Positions 26,291 through 37,287 of a stretch of DNA of 41,872 nucleotides are shown here, piece after piece. The DNA is from Bacteroidia bacterium Ga0077558 (GTDB taxonomy: Bacteria; Bacteroidota; Bacteroidia; Chitinophagales; Chitinophagaceae). Made by a program: the position numbers and the translations under genes. The first letter of the stretch is position 1. Every line of letters starts with the position of its first letter. The notes beneath the pieces are model-generated. The model did not search any database. It saw only the letters and a program-made list of their open reading frames with translations, and had not been told where the DNA came from. The stretch lies in NCBI GenBank assembly GCA_001464625.1, contig LNFJ01000165.1, forward strand, positions 1 through 41,872, written 5' to 3'.

Positions 26291-27739
26291 GCTATTGTCA
26301 TTTTTGTTTACGTCCACTCCTTTTTGATTTTTGCGGAAGTAAAAAAACAATGGCACTCCAATTAGCGTAATTAAAATACCCAACATTGAATTTACAACTG
26401 GCTGCCTGTCGTTCAGGTAATTCGTTATATCATTATACACAGTAATAATAAGAAAGACTGCGGTGAATAGTATAAAGAGAATTGTCACAAAAGGGTGCAG
26501 CCAGATTTTATAGGGTCTTTCTACATCAGGCATTTTCTTACGTAACAAAAAAATACCGATAGCTCCCAGTCCATAAGCTACCCAGGTAATAAACACCATC
26601 ATATCTGCCAGCATATCAAAAGAACCGGTTATAATTAGCAATGACACCCAAACAGCATGTAGCCATAATGCATTGCCCGGTGTTTGATATTTTCGATGTT
26701 CCTTACCCGTCCATGCAGGAAACACTTTATCTTTTCCCATCGCATAAGTAACCCTGGTAGTAGCCATAATATTTCCATTGATGGCACCTAATGTACAAAT
26801 AACGATCATAGCTGCTACTACAGCTTCAGCAGTATTGCCCAATGCAATGCCGATTGCATCAGAAGCTACCAAAGATGAAGCCGCTACTTTCTCAATAGGT
26901 AAGACGTACAAATATGCCTGGTTTACCAGCACATACACGATGATACATGCTATAACACCTGTAAATAAACTCTTCGGAATATTACGCTGCGGTTGTTTTA
27001 TTTCGCCAGCAACAAAGGTGATATTGATCCAGCCATCATACGCAAAGAATGCACCTGTTAATGCAGCAATTACTCCGCTCAGCAATGCCCCACCCTGTTT
27101 GGGGTTTTCTGATTGAAAAAAGTTTTGTACAGTTCCATCAGCAAAAAAGAAAATACCAATTACCAATGCGGCTATTACTCCTATTTTTACAATAGTAGAA
27201 ATAAGTTGGAAAGAACTTCCGGCTTTTACACTGCGATAATTTAACCAGGTTAATCCAACAACGACTGCGATAGCTAACGATTTTACACCAAAATTTTTCA
27301 ACGGAAATAAATCACCTACAAAAGGTATATGCCAGATAATAGATTGCTCGGTGGCTTCACTAAATCTTGGTAGTTGTAAAAAAAAATCGGCATACTGTGC
27401 ACAAACAAATGCAATAGCGGCTATAGCTGCTGTATTTACAACCGAGAAAGCCGACCAACCATAGAGATAGGCCACAAATTCGCCAAACATTTTTCTGAAA
27501 TAAACATAGAGCCCTCCGGTCTCGGGCATCATAGCACCTAACTCAGCATATATTAATGCGCCGAACAAAGAAAATAAACCAGCAATTACCCAAACCAATG
27601 TTAACCAAACCGGCGAGCCCAATTGCCCGGCCATACTGGCTGGCTTCATAAATACACCGGAACCAATAACGCTTCCAATAACGATAGCAGTAGCGGACCA
27701 GAAACCAATTCTTTTTGCGAGAGATGTTGTGGTGGACAT
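26285..27739 (-). CDS. APC-superfamily amino acid permease
   Basis: This is a 484-residue integral inner-membrane transporter with about twelve TM helices. The N-terminal APC signature is clear: ATAIVIGSVIGSGVFMKP (GSVIGSGVF is the unwound TM1 substrate/ion site), then ELGAMMPETGGLYVYFRKMFG. FAYDGWINITFVAGEIKQPQRNIPKSL marks the TM6-7 region. It resembles the LAT/serine-threonine exchanger branch; the exact substrate cannot be told. It is convergent with the MocR gene, overlapping by 6 bp, and next to the ilvE unit. Confidence 0.93.
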   Translation of the reverse strand: MSTTTSLAKRIGFWSATAIVIGSVIGSGVFMKPASMAGQLGSPVWLTLVWVIAGLFSLFGALIYAELGAMMPETGGLYVYFRKMFGEFVAYLYGWSAFSVVNTAAIAAIAFVCAQYADFFLQLPRFSEATEQSIIWHIPFVGDLFPLKNFGVKSLAIAVVVGLTWLNYRSVKAGSSFQLISTIVKIGVIAALVIGIFFFADGTVQNFFQSENPKQGGALLSGVIAALTGAFFAYDGWINITFVAGEIKQPQRNIPKSLFTGVIACIIVYVLVNQAYLYVLPIEKVAASSLVASDAIGIALGNTAEAVVAAMIVICTLGAINGNIMATTRVTYAMGKDKVFPAWTGKEHRKYQTPGNALWLHAVWVSLLIITGSFDMLADMMVFITWVAYGLGAIGIFLLRKKMPDVERPYKIWLHPFVTILFILFTAVFLIITVYNDITNYLNDRQPVVNSMLGILITLIGVPLFFYFRKNQKGVDVNKNDNSL

Positions 27740-27801
27740 ATTATTTAGGAAGATATGATATTTTTAATATAAGAACTCTCAGAAAATATCGTTTATTATA
27801 A

Positions 27802-28434
27802 ATGAAGCAAATACTCTTATACCTATCGGCTTTTTTCTCAATAAGCAGCTATGGACAAATCGAAATCATTAATAAAAGCCTTGCCGATAGTTCTTTAAAC
27901 TTATTATACATCGGTGTAGAAAATTATATTGAAATAAAATCTCAAAAGAAACTAAAGGGGGCTCAACTTACTATTACAGGGGCAGCTGGAAATTTGACCA
28001 GACTTAACGATGAGAAATTTGTTCTTCGAGTAAATTCTACAGAATCTTGCACTTTGAGTATTTTTCAGAATGGCAAAATATTAAAAAAGAAACTCTATCA
28101 AATAAAAGCAATCCCCTACCCAATAGCAACATTAAATGGGATAAAAGATACAACAATCAGCAAAAGCAAGTTCTTAATAAATCCTATTTTATCGATTGTT
28201 TTCCCCAATTGCTACTACCGAAGTTATCTTCAAATAATTTCATTTCAAGCAACATTTATTAAGGGTGGTGACAGCACTTTTACTCTTGCACGCCACAGCC
28301 ATTTAAGTGAAGAGCAAATAAAATTAGCCAAACAACTGTCCACGGGCAGTAAAGTATATTTCGATGGCATTAGAGCAAGAGGACCTGATTCAAGAACAAT
28401 TACACTTAACCCTTTCTGGATAAGGATTGAATAA
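27802..28434 (+). CDS. Exported stand-alone GldM C-terminal-like protein
   Basis: This is a 210-residue protein with signal peptide MKQILLYLSAFFSISSYGQ. The mature part resembles the periplasmic C-terminal domains of the T9SS motor protein GldM/PorM. LNLLYIGVENYIEIKS matches the domain opening where GldM has an FYIGVDNP-type motif. The end, LSEEQIKLAKQLSTGSKVYFDGIRARGPDSRT, matches the GldM ending (LSxEQ...GxKVYFDxIxAxGPDG). The GldM N-terminal TM helix and first domains are absent. A role in T9SS or gliding assembly is an inference; the gene is not next to gldK/L/N here. Confidence 0.7.
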   Translation: MKQILLYLSAFFSISSYGQIEIINKSLADSSLNLLYIGVENYIEIKSQKKLKGAQLTITGAAGNLTRLNDEKFVLRVNSTESCTLSIFQNGKILKKKLYQIKAIPYPIATLNGIKDTTISKSKFLINPILSIVFPNCYYRSYLQIISFQATFIKGGDSTFTLARHSHLSEEQIKLAKQLSTGSKVYFDGIRARGPDSRTITLNPFWIRIE

Positions 28435-28463
28435 AAAAAATCCCGCTTCTTATCGAAGCGGGA
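28433..28463 (-). terminator. Terminator of the ABC-F gene
   Basis: A perfect 9-bp stem TCCCGCTTC / GAAGCGGGA is followed on the minus strand by eight T. It overlaps the last bases of the GldM-C-like gene and may also act for it. Confidence 0.85.
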
Positions 28464-28494
28464 CAATTCGTACTTAGTACTTATAACTTTTTAC

Positions 28495-30132
<1,638 letters not shown>

Positions 30133-30141
30133 TTAAGGCCG

Positions 30142-30149
30142 CAAAGGTA
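30142..30149 (-). promoter_or_regulatory. -7 box upstream of the ABC-F gene
   Basis: On the minus strand this reads TACCTTTG, an exact TAnnTTTG match, 22 bp before the ABC-F start codon. No clear -33 TTG was found. Confidence 0.55.
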
Positions 30150-30254
30150 CGTTAAAACAAGGAGTGAATTATCCCCGATATAAGAAATTTACAGCAGCAA
30201 CGTTATAGATCAGGTGTTCGCAAAATCGTTGATTATTAACTTACTAATCTTTAC

Positions 30255-31079
30255 ATGCAACTAAAAATCTGCTTCTTTTTGTTTTTTGGGTTTATCTCCC
30301 ATTCAGGATGGGCTCAATCCACTCCATCCGTGCATGTTTATTTTGCAACAGCCAAATGGGAATTAAGCAGTTCTGCCAAAGCTACGCTGGACAGTTTAAC
30401 AGATTCACTCGATGTTGCGGATCGCATTGAACTCCACGGTCATTGTGATGCTGTAGGTGAAAATGCGTACAATGAGCTACTCTCGGCAAAAAGAGCACAA
30501 GCAGTAAACAGTTACCTGCTGAGCATCGGTTGGGAACAACAAGATATAAAAGTGGTACAGGCCCATGGAGAAAATTTACCGCTGAATAAAAATCTCTCCC
30601 CGGAAGAAAGAAGTCTGAACCGGCGGGTGGAGATTAAGATCATTCATACTGCGATAAATAAAGGGCAATCACTTACAGAAAAACTAGCGGACAGTACTGT
30701 TACAGCAGGAAGCAATATAGTTTTACGGAATATAAATTTCGTTGGAGGAATGCGTCATTTTCTTCCGGAATCTATGCCTATGCTTGAGGAGTTGTTGGAT
30801 GCGATGATTACTCATCCAAATCTTGTAATAGAAGTGCAAGGCCATATTTGCTGTCAGCCAGATGAACGGGAAGGATTGAATTTAGAAACTGCCAACTATA
30901 CTCTTTCTGCAGACAGAGCAAGGGCTGTAAGGGAATATCTTGTTTTGAAAGGAATTGCTCAGCACCGTGTTTCATCAAAAGGTTTTGGACATTCTCTTCC
31001 TTTATATCCTTACCCGGAAAGATCAGAAGCAGAAAGAATAGCTAACAGAAGAGTTGAGATAAAGATTATCAGAAAATAA
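30255..31079 (+). CDS. Exported protein with two tandem OmpA C-terminal domains
   Basis: This is a 274-residue protein with signal peptide MQLKICFFLFFGFISHSGWAQ. It contains two OmpA/MotB-type peptidoglycan-binding modules. The first (about 25-133) has VHVYFATAKWELSSSAKATL, IELHGHCDAVGENAYNE and RSLNRRVEIKI. The second (about 155-273) has VLRNINFVGGMRHFLPES, VIEVQGHICCQPDE, LSADRARAVREYLVLKG and RIANRRVEIKIIRK. There is no lipobox and no beta-barrel, so it is probably periplasmic and free or partner-bound. The gene stands alone, diverging from the ABC-F gene. Confidence 0.88.
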   Translation: MQLKICFFLFFGFISHSGWAQSTPSVHVYFATAKWELSSSAKATLDSLTDSLDVADRIELHGHCDAVGENAYNELLSAKRAQAVNSYLLSIGWEQQDIKVVQAHGENLPLNKNLSPEERSLNRRVEIKIIHTAINKGQSLTEKLADSTVTAGSNIVLRNINFVGGMRHFLPESMPMLEELLDAMITHPNLVIEVQGHICCQPDEREGLNLETANYTLSADRARAVREYLVLKGIAQHRVSSKGFGHSLPLYPYPERSEAERIANRRVEIKIIRK

Positions 31080-31122
31080 CTTCCCCGGCTAACTACTTAT
31101 CAACTTTCGTTGCGTCGAACTT

Positions 31123-31140
31123 GTCTGCCGACAGGCAGGC
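31123..31140. repeat. Short GC-rich palindrome resembling a dispersed intergenic repeat
   Basis: GTCTGCC / GGCAGGC with loop GACA forms a 7-bp stem (one G-U) in otherwise AT-rich DNA, 44 bp after the double-OmpA stop. Sequences of this type recur between genes in many Bacteroidota genomes, as I recall. Only one copy was noticed here, so the repeat label is tentative. Confidence 0.4.
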
Positions 31141-31223
31141 TCTTCATCATTTTGTTCGCTACTCACCATTTTGCAATATTCATTATTATTCATAACTAAC
31201 TTTCAATTCATACCTAATAAAAA

Positions 31224-31249
31224 AGTCCCGCCTTTTACAAAGCGGGACT
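31224..31249 (-). terminator. Terminator of the metalloprotease gene
   Basis: AGTCCCGC / GCGGGACT forms an 8-bp stem around a 10-nt loop. On the minus strand it is followed by a T run, 26 bp past the stop of the 1422-residue gene. Confidence 0.82.
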
Positions 31250-31274
31250 GTATTGATAATGTTTGATAATATTC

Positions 31275-34200
31275 TTATCGCATAATCTGTACTTTTCCTT
31301 CGGCCAACCTTTTTCCTGCTGCATCGCCTACTACAACAAAATAAATTCCACGGGATGCATTGCTCATATTTATTGGTATCAATGTATATGGCCCGGTTAT
31401 CGGGAATTGTCTGCTGTAAGCTTTATTACCTTTTGCATCATAAACAATAATAGTTCTTGTAGTGTTGCTACTACTATTATTATAGTAAGACACGGTAAAG
31501 TTTCCATTATTCGGTGTTGGGAAAATGAACAGTTTATTGCTTACTGTTGCATCAACTACAACATTAGCAGATTGATTAGAGCAGGTAACACCACTAAATA
31601 CTTCCTGAATAGTTACACGGTAGGTGCCAATTTGTTCAACATTTATAAGTCTTGTATTACCTGCATTCGCAACAGCAGTTCCGTTATACAACCAGGTAGT
31701 TGTAAGTACCCCTGCTGTTTGTGCACTTGGCGTAGCAGTTAGCAAGGATGTTTGTCCTGGCAACAAACTACTTAAAGAAGCTGTAAGACCAACTGTTGGT
31801 AATTGACGAACAGTTAAAACTGCACTAGCTGATGTTGTTGGTGCAGTACATGTAGTGTTTGATAATTGTACACGGTAAGTACCAGTCATAGCAACAGTGG
31901 AATTGGTAAACGTCAAAGTTGCTGAGTTAGCACCAGCAATACCATTACCGTTAGTTACATTATTAAAGCCTGCACCTGTATTTACCTGCCACTGATAAGT
32001 GATAGGTTGAGTGCTTGTACCGGTTACACTTAAGCTTGTATTGCTACCAGAACAAATTTCTGTAGCGGCAGCTGGTTGAGTAGCAACTACAACTGGTGAA
32101 ATCACCGTTAATGTAGCTGCTGCAGATGTTGCTGCTGGTGAACAAGTACCTGTTACCACAACTCTGTATTGATTTCCATTCATACCGGCAGTTGCTCCTG
32201 TTACCGTATATGAAGAAGCTGTAGCAGTTGGTATATCTGTAAATCCTGAACCTGTATTTACCTGCCATTGGTAACCAATACCAGTTCCGCTTGCTGTAGA
32301 ACTAAATGTATTGTTTCCACCCACACAAATAGTAGCACTTGTTGGATCAGCAGATATAGAAGGCAATGTATTTACCGTTAGTGTTGCTGCATTAGAAACA
32401 GCCGGTGTTGTACATGTTGCATTTGATAACTGAGCCCTGTACTGATAACCGCTCATAGAAGGTGTAGCTCCTGTTATAATTAATGTAGCTGCATTTATAC
32501 CGGAGTAGGGAGCACCTACAGGCACATTCACAAAACCAGATCCTGTGTTAACCTGCCATTGATAAATAACTCCCGTTCCGCTACCTGCTACTGTAAAGCT
32601 GGCATTTGCTCCATCACATACTGTAGTATTGGCTGGTTGACTTGTTACGGTTACTGGTGATATTACAGTAAGAGTAGCAGCCGCAGAAGTAGCTGGTGAA
32701 GGACAGCTTCCAGAAACAATAACACGGTATTGGTCGCCACTCATGCCGGCTGTAGTACCAGTAACAGTGTACGATGATGATGTAGCTGTTGGAATATCAG
32801 TAAAGGCTGGGACAGCTGCAGTACTAATCTGCCATTGGTATGTTAAGCCTGAACCTGTGGCACCGACACTGAATGTATGATTACCGCCAGCACATAATGT
32901 GATGCTTTGCGGATTTGCAGTGATTGCCGGTGCTGTGTTTACCGTTAATGTAGCAGCAGCAGAAGTAGTACTCCCACATTGAGTGCTTGCAACTACACGG
33001 TATTGATTTCCGTTCATACCTGCTGTTACACCCGCAAGGTTTAACGTAGCAGTAGTTGCACCACCAATATTGGTAAATGCAGGAACTGCCAATGTACTTA
33101 CCTGCCATTGATAAGCTGTAGCGGTTGGAGATACAACTGTAAAAGAAGTATTACTACCTGCACATACGGTTTGATTGGAAGGTTGTGTTGTAATAGCAGG
33201 ACCGGCACCCGGGTTAATTGTAAAAGTTATATTCCTTGTTTGAACCAATGCACCTGCTGTACCGGTAACTGTTACTATATATGTTCCTGCATGTAATGCA
33301 GCCGCATTAGTTATTGAAACAGTTGTGCTGGTACTTCCAGTAGTAAGAGGATTTGTTCCGAATGCTACCACCGGTGCTACTGGTGTAGTTGGAGTAACAC
33401 TGGATGTTAATGCAATATTTGTATTGAAGCCACCAACATAGGTAGCCGTTAATGTTGTTTGCAACGAAGCCGCAGGACAAGCAGAAACCACTGGTGCAGG
33501 GCTGCTGAATGTAAAGCCTGATACTGCTGCATTTATTGTAAAATTAGCATTAGAGATATCAAAGAAAATATTTCCTAACGCTTCGATTCTGATTCTTGCG
33601 GTAGTAGTTGCTGGTATAACTGGTAAGTTTAATGCTTCCGAGCCATCATTTGCAGTACTTGCAGTTAACTCATGCGGATAAGTTAAGCCTCCATCTACTG
33701 ACAATGTAATTCTAACATTCGCTACGTTAAACGGAGCCGCAGTTGTACCTGCATTGTTCCAGGTAATGGTTTGAGAAGTTCCTGCATTGTAAACCTCGCC
33801 GCCATTAGGAGAGGTAACTGCAAAAGGTGTAGTGCCAACTGCATTTACCTGAAATGTTGCTGCCCCCTGGCAACCTTCACCACTAGAAACAACTCCACTT
33901 CCGCCAGCTCGGTTATCTCTCACTGTTAATCTAAATTTCATTGCCCGTGCTACCTGAGGTAATACTTCTCCTCTTAATCCATCCATTGCAGAAGGTGCAC
34001 CTGTTCCAGGGTAGTTAGCAGCGATTACTCTTATATCAGGAAAAGTCCTGCTACCAGATATTTTTGAAAGTCTTGTTCTGAACAAAGGACGGGTTGTGCT
34101 GGTTCCAGCACTGGGCCAGGTACCCGCTGGGCCATCATCCCATCCCTCCCAATTGTAAGTTATGGCATCACCATCTGCATCAGTAGCAGCCCCTGTCAGC

Positions 34201-35543
34201 GTAAACGGTGTATTAATTGGAATGCTAACATTATTTGTACCCACAGATGTGATTACCGGCAAAGTATTTCCAGTTGCGGATACTGTTCCACAAGCGGCAC
34301 CGCCACCAGAAGTAATAAAATTAGTTATTGCATCATAGCTTATTGCGTGAAAAATAGCATCGCTATTGGGCTGGATATTTTCTGTTGGAGCACATATACC
34401 TGCATATGCCATAATAGTTGTTCCACTACCAGGTTCATGCAAGTCACCGTTAACTCCACACTGAGTAGAGTTAAAAGTGTGAGGTGCATTGAACTGGTGA
34501 CCCATTTCATGGGCTACATAATCAATATAATATGGATCACCTACAGGATTTACTCCTCCTGTAAGTCCACGACCTTTACTTCCACTACAAACCACACCTA
34601 ATCCGGCTACACCTGCATTGGATGCTGTACAACCAAGGTGACCTATATCATAAGCAGAAGCTCCACCTACACCTGCGAGAGCTGTATTAATATTACCAGT
34701 AATTGCATTTAACTCTGCTATAGACCCATTATTTAACCATGGATCAGTTGCAGGATTCAAATATTCAATCAAGTTATTATCTGCTATTAATACAAGTCTG
34801 ATAGCCAACTCATCTTCATAAACCTGTGTTAAGCGATTAACACCTGTAACGATTGCAGCATGTGTAGGGCCTGCAAGTCCACCGCCAACTGCTTGTGCAA
34901 ACTCACCAGTAATAGCAAATGCAAGACGATATGTGCGAAGTTGCGTACCACGACATGGGCCAGCTTCTGTAACTATACTTTCATTAACAGGTGGATTCTG
35001 CATACCACAGGTAAATTCTGTCCTTCCATTATAGTCACGCAAATAATAACTCACATAGTTGTTTACATCACGCCTTGCATAGGGGTCAATAAGAATTCGT
35101 CCATTAGGCGAATTTATTTGAGCACTAAATCCAAAATATGGATTGTAGTCAAACCTGATTGTTGCGTAAGGATCATCTATTCCCTGCCCTGCAAACGTTC
35201 TTATTTCAGGAAATTTAACAGCTAAGCCCGGCTCTTGTACACTACTTTCCCATACCCGGAATTTAGCCATCGTACCGTTAGGCATTGGTAATTCAAGCAC
35301 AGGTGCTTGATTCCGGTTATTAATTACACTTGCTTCCGAAGGCAATAACCATAAGAAGTTTTTCATTCGCTGCACATCTAAACTAGCTGTACGAAATTTT
35401 TGAGGAACAATTACTCTTTGTCCTGTTGTAGAGAGAGTGGTGTTTTCACCTGCATCTGTAAAAAAACGATTTTGTGCTGACGCAGAAAGCGAAACCACCA
35501 AAACAGTAAATACAGTAAGTTTTAGTTTGTAAAATAATTTCAT
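31275..35543 (-). CDS. T9SS-secreted reprolysin-like zinc metalloprotease with Ig-like repeats
   Basis: This is a 1422-residue exported enzyme. The signal peptide (1-24) is followed by a pro-region (about 25-200). A metzincin domain (about 202-410) has the zinc motif HEMGHQFNAPH (H345, E346, H349, H355) and the Met-turn TTIMAYAG (M378). A beta-rich region with Kre9/SprB-like segments (PFAVTSPNGGEVYNAGTSQTI) spans about 430-780. Five clear Ig-like repeats carry a YQWQ core (about 782-1245), and a sixth diverged unit follows (about 1246-1332). The type A sorting domain is at 1337-1422 (LFIFPTPNNGNFTVSYY...RGIYFVVVGDAAGKRL). It should act outside the cell on proteins; the repeats probably bind a surface or polymer. 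Single-gene unit. Confidence 0.92.
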   Translation of the reverse strand: MKLFYKLKLTVFTVLVVSLSASAQNRFFTDAGENTTLSTTGQRVIVPQKFRTASLDVQRMKNFLWLLPSEASVINNRNQAPVLELPMPNGTMAKFRVWESSVQEPGLAVKFPEIRTFAGQGIDDPYATIRFDYNPYFGFSAQINSPNGRILIDPYARRDVNNYVSYYLRDYNGRTEFTCGMQNPPVNESIVTEAGPCRGTQLRTYRLAFAITGEFAQAVGGGLAGPTHAAIVTGVNRLTQVYEDELAIRLVLIADNNLIEYLNPATDPWLNNGSIAELNAITGNINTALAGVGGASAYDIGHLGCTASNAGVAGLGVVCSGSKGRGLTGGVNPVGDPYYIDYVAHEMGHQFNAPHTFNSTQCGVNGDLHEPGSGTTIMAYAGICAPTENIQPNSDAIFHAISYDAITNFITSGGGAACGTVSATGNTLPVITSVGTNNVSIPINTPFTLTGAATDADGDAITYNWEGWDDGPAGTWPSAGTSTTRPLFRTRLSKISGSRTFPDIRVIAANYPGTGAPSAMDGLRGEVLPQVARAMKFRLTVRDNRAGGSGVVSSGEGCQGAATFQVNAVGTTPFAVTSPNGGEVYNAGTSQTITWNNAGTTAAPFNVANVRITLSVDGGLTYPHELTASTANDGSEALNLPVIPATTTARIRIEALGNIFFDISNANFTINAAVSGFTFSSPAPVVSACPAASLQTTLTATYVGGFNTNIALTSSVTPTTPVAPVVAFGTNPLTTGSTSTTVSITNAAALHAGTYIVTVTGTAGALVQTRNITFTINPGAGPAITTQPSNQTVCAGSNTSFTVVSPTATAYQWQVSTLAVPAFTNIGGATTATLNLAGVTAGMNGNQYRVVASTQCGSTTSAAATLTVNTAPAITANPQSITLCAGGNHTFSVGATGSGLTYQWQISTAAVPAFTDIPTATSSSYTVTGTTAGMSGDQYRVIVSGSCPSPATSAAATLTVISPVTVTSQPANTTVCDGANASFTVAGSGTGVIYQWQVNTGSGFVNVPVGAPYSGINAATLIITGATPSMSGYQYRAQLSNATCTTPAVSNAATLTVNTLPSISADPTSATICVGGNNTFSSTASGTGIGYQWQVNTGSGFTDIPTATASSYTVTGATAGMNGNQYRVVVTGTCSPAATSAAATLTVISPVVVATQPAAATEICSGSNTSLSVTGTSTQPITYQWQVNTGAGFNNVTNGNGIAGANSATLTFTNSTVAMTGTYRVQLSNTTCTAPTTSASAVLTVRQLPTVGLTASLSSLLPGQTSLLTATPSAQTAGVLTTTWLYNGTAVANAGNTRLINVEQIGTYRVTIQEVFSGVTCSNQSANVVVDATVSNKLFIFPTPNNGNFTVSYYNNSSSNTTRTIIVYDAKGNKAYSRQFPITGPYTLIPINMSNASRGIYFVVVGDAAGKRLAEGKVQIMR

Positions 35544-35670
35544 ATAATTTTTTTAAGTGATGGGCAGAACACAGTATCCGCCAAAATCATAGCTTGGAAA
35601 AAAAGTTAATAAAGTTAAGCATCATTAATCTATTGCCAAATCGGAATATCCACATATGGGGCACAAAAAA

Positions 35671-35697
35671 CCCCGTCTCGTTTAAAACGAGACGGGG
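35671..35697 (-). terminator. Terminator of the groES-groEL operon
   Basis: A perfect 13-bp stem CCCCGTCTCGTTT / AAACGAGACGGGG is flanked by A (left side), giving a T run on the minus strand, 28 bp past the groEL stop. Confidence 0.9.
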
Positions 35698-35724
35698 TAA
35701 GTATATAGCTTTAAAGCTGTTTTC

Positions 35725-37287
35725 TTAGTAGCCCATGCCACCCATATCAGGTGCGCCATGAGAATGAGCTGCTTCTTCTTTCTTAGGCTTGTCAGCTACT
35801 ACTGCTTCAGTAGTTAGCAACATTCCGGCAATTGAAGCTGCGTTTTCCAAGGCTACACGGCTTACTTTAGTTGGGTCAATAACACCTGCCTTAAATAAGT
35901 TTTCGTACACTTCTGTTCTTGCATTGAAACCGTAGTCACCTTTACCTTCTTTAATTTTCTGTACAACTATAGAACCATCAATACCTGCATTGGAAGTCAA
36001 TGTACGCATTGGCTCCTCTAATGCACGGCGAACGATAGCCATACCAGTTTGCTCGTCAGCTATTTGTCCTTTTACTTTTGGATCTAACGCTTCGATAGCA
36101 CGGATATAAGCTACTCCGCCACCCGGAACGATTCCTTCTTCAACCGCAGCTCTTGTTGCATGTAATGCATCATCAACACGGTCTTTTTTCTCTTTCATTT
36201 CCATTTCTGTAGCAGCACCGATATATAATACAGCAACACCACCTGCTAATTTAGCAAGACGTTCCTGTAGTTTTTCTTTATCATAATCAGAAGTAGTGTT
36301 TTCTACCTGTGCTTTAATTTGATTTACACGGGCAGTTATATCAGCTTTTTTGCCTTTACCGCCTACGATGGTTGTGTTGTCTTTATCAATTGTAACTGAA
36401 GCAGCAGAACCTAATGTTGTTAAATCAGCACCTTCCAGTTTGTGACCTAACTCTTCGCTAACCACAGTGCCTGCAGTCAGGATAGCAATATCAGTCAACA
36501 TTTCCTTTCTTCTGTCACCAAAGCCCGGAGCTTTAACAGCTGCTACTTTAATTGTACCACGAAGTTTGTTTACAACTAATGTAGCTAATGCTTCGCCTTC
36601 CAGATCTTCTGCAATGATCAATAATGGACGACCACTTTGTGCAACTTTCTCCAGGATATGAAGAATATCTTTCATGGAAGAAATCTTCTTATCATAAATA
36701 AGGATGTATGGATTCTGTAATTCAGCTTCCATTTTTTCGCTATTTGTAACGAAATATGGAGAGATATATCCACGATCGAATTGCATACCTTCTACTACAT
36801 CAACAGTAGTATCAGTTCCTTTTGCTTCTTCAACAGTAATAACGCCTTCTTTACCAACTTTTACAAATGCTTCTGCAATCAGCTTACCGATTGTTTCATC
36901 ATTGTTTGCAGAGATTGTTGCTACCTGTTGAATTTTTTTGCTGTCGTTGCCAACAGTTTGAGATTGAGCTTTTAAATTCTCAACTACTAATGAAACGGCT
37001 TTATCAATACCTCTTTTCAAATCCATTGGATTTGCGCCAGCCGCTACCATTTTTAACCCTTCGCTAATAATAGACTGAGCTAAAACAGTTGCAGTAGTAG
37101 TTCCATCACCCGCAATATCTGCAGTTTTAGAAGCTACTTCTTTTACCATTTGAGCACCCATGTTCTCGATCGGGTCTTCCAGTTCAATTTCTTTAGCAAC
37201 AGTAACACCATCTTTAGTTACCTGTGGTGCACCAAATTTTTTCTCAATAACCACATTGCGACCTTTTGGTCCAAGTGTTACTTTCAC
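35725..37287 (-). CDS. groEL: Chaperonin GroEL, 5' end disrupted (N-terminal ~23 residues missing)
   Basis: The body is a complete GroEL from [13 protein letters not shown] onward: [12 protein letters not shown], the apical domain with [31 protein letters not shown], and a short MGGMGY tail. The N-terminal helix is missing. The usual start codons ATG GCA AAG CAA ATC (MAKQI) do exist at 37316-37302, but they are followed at once by the codons for ANAVKV in another frame. From that ATG translation stops after 10 residues, with a TGA that overlaps the GTG at 37287. About 46 nt appear deleted, assuming the usual 22 residues before ANAVKV. The GTG at 37287 is the only start that reads the body; a product without its N-terminal strand and helix may not assemble. 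The deletion may be real or an assembly error. The gene follows groES in the operon. Confidence 0.9.
   Translation of the reverse strand: MKVTLGPKGRNVVIEKKFGAPQVTKDGVTVAKEIELEDPIENMGAQMVKEVASKTADIAGDGTTTATVLAQSIISEGLKMVAAGANPMDLKRGIDKAVSLVVENLKAQSQTVGNDSKKIQQVATISANNDETIGKLIAEAFVKVGKEGVITVEEAKGTDTTVDVVEGMQFDRGYISPYFVTNSEKMEAELQNPYILIYDKKISSMKDILHILEKVAQSGRPLLIIAEDLEGEALATLVVNKLRGTIKVAAVKAPGFGDRRKEMLTDIAILTAGTVVSEELGHKLEGADLTTLGSAASVTIDKDNTTIVGGKGKKADITARVNQIKAQVENTTSDYDKEKLQERLAKLAGGVAVLYIGAATEMEMKEKKDRVDDALHATRAAVEEGIVPGGGVAYIRAIEALDPKVKGQIADEQTGMAIVRRALEEPMRTLTSNAGIDGSIVVQKIKEGKGDYGFNARTEVYENLFKAGVIDPTKVSRVALENAASIAGMLLTTEAVVADKPKKEEAAHSHGAPDMGGMGY

Noticed and set aside
31263..31742. Plus-strand open frame opposite the metalloprotease C-terminus (and similar ones at 34347-34601 and 34860-35225)
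   Set aside because: Cys/Ser/Ile-rich shadow frames of the T9SS gene; no start context and no motif.
32000..33200. Repetitive DNA in the metalloprotease gene as a possible CRISPR or satellite array
   Set aside because: The periodicity of about 270-290 bp comes from coding Ig-like repeats in one continuous frame; there are no identical short repeats with unique spacers.
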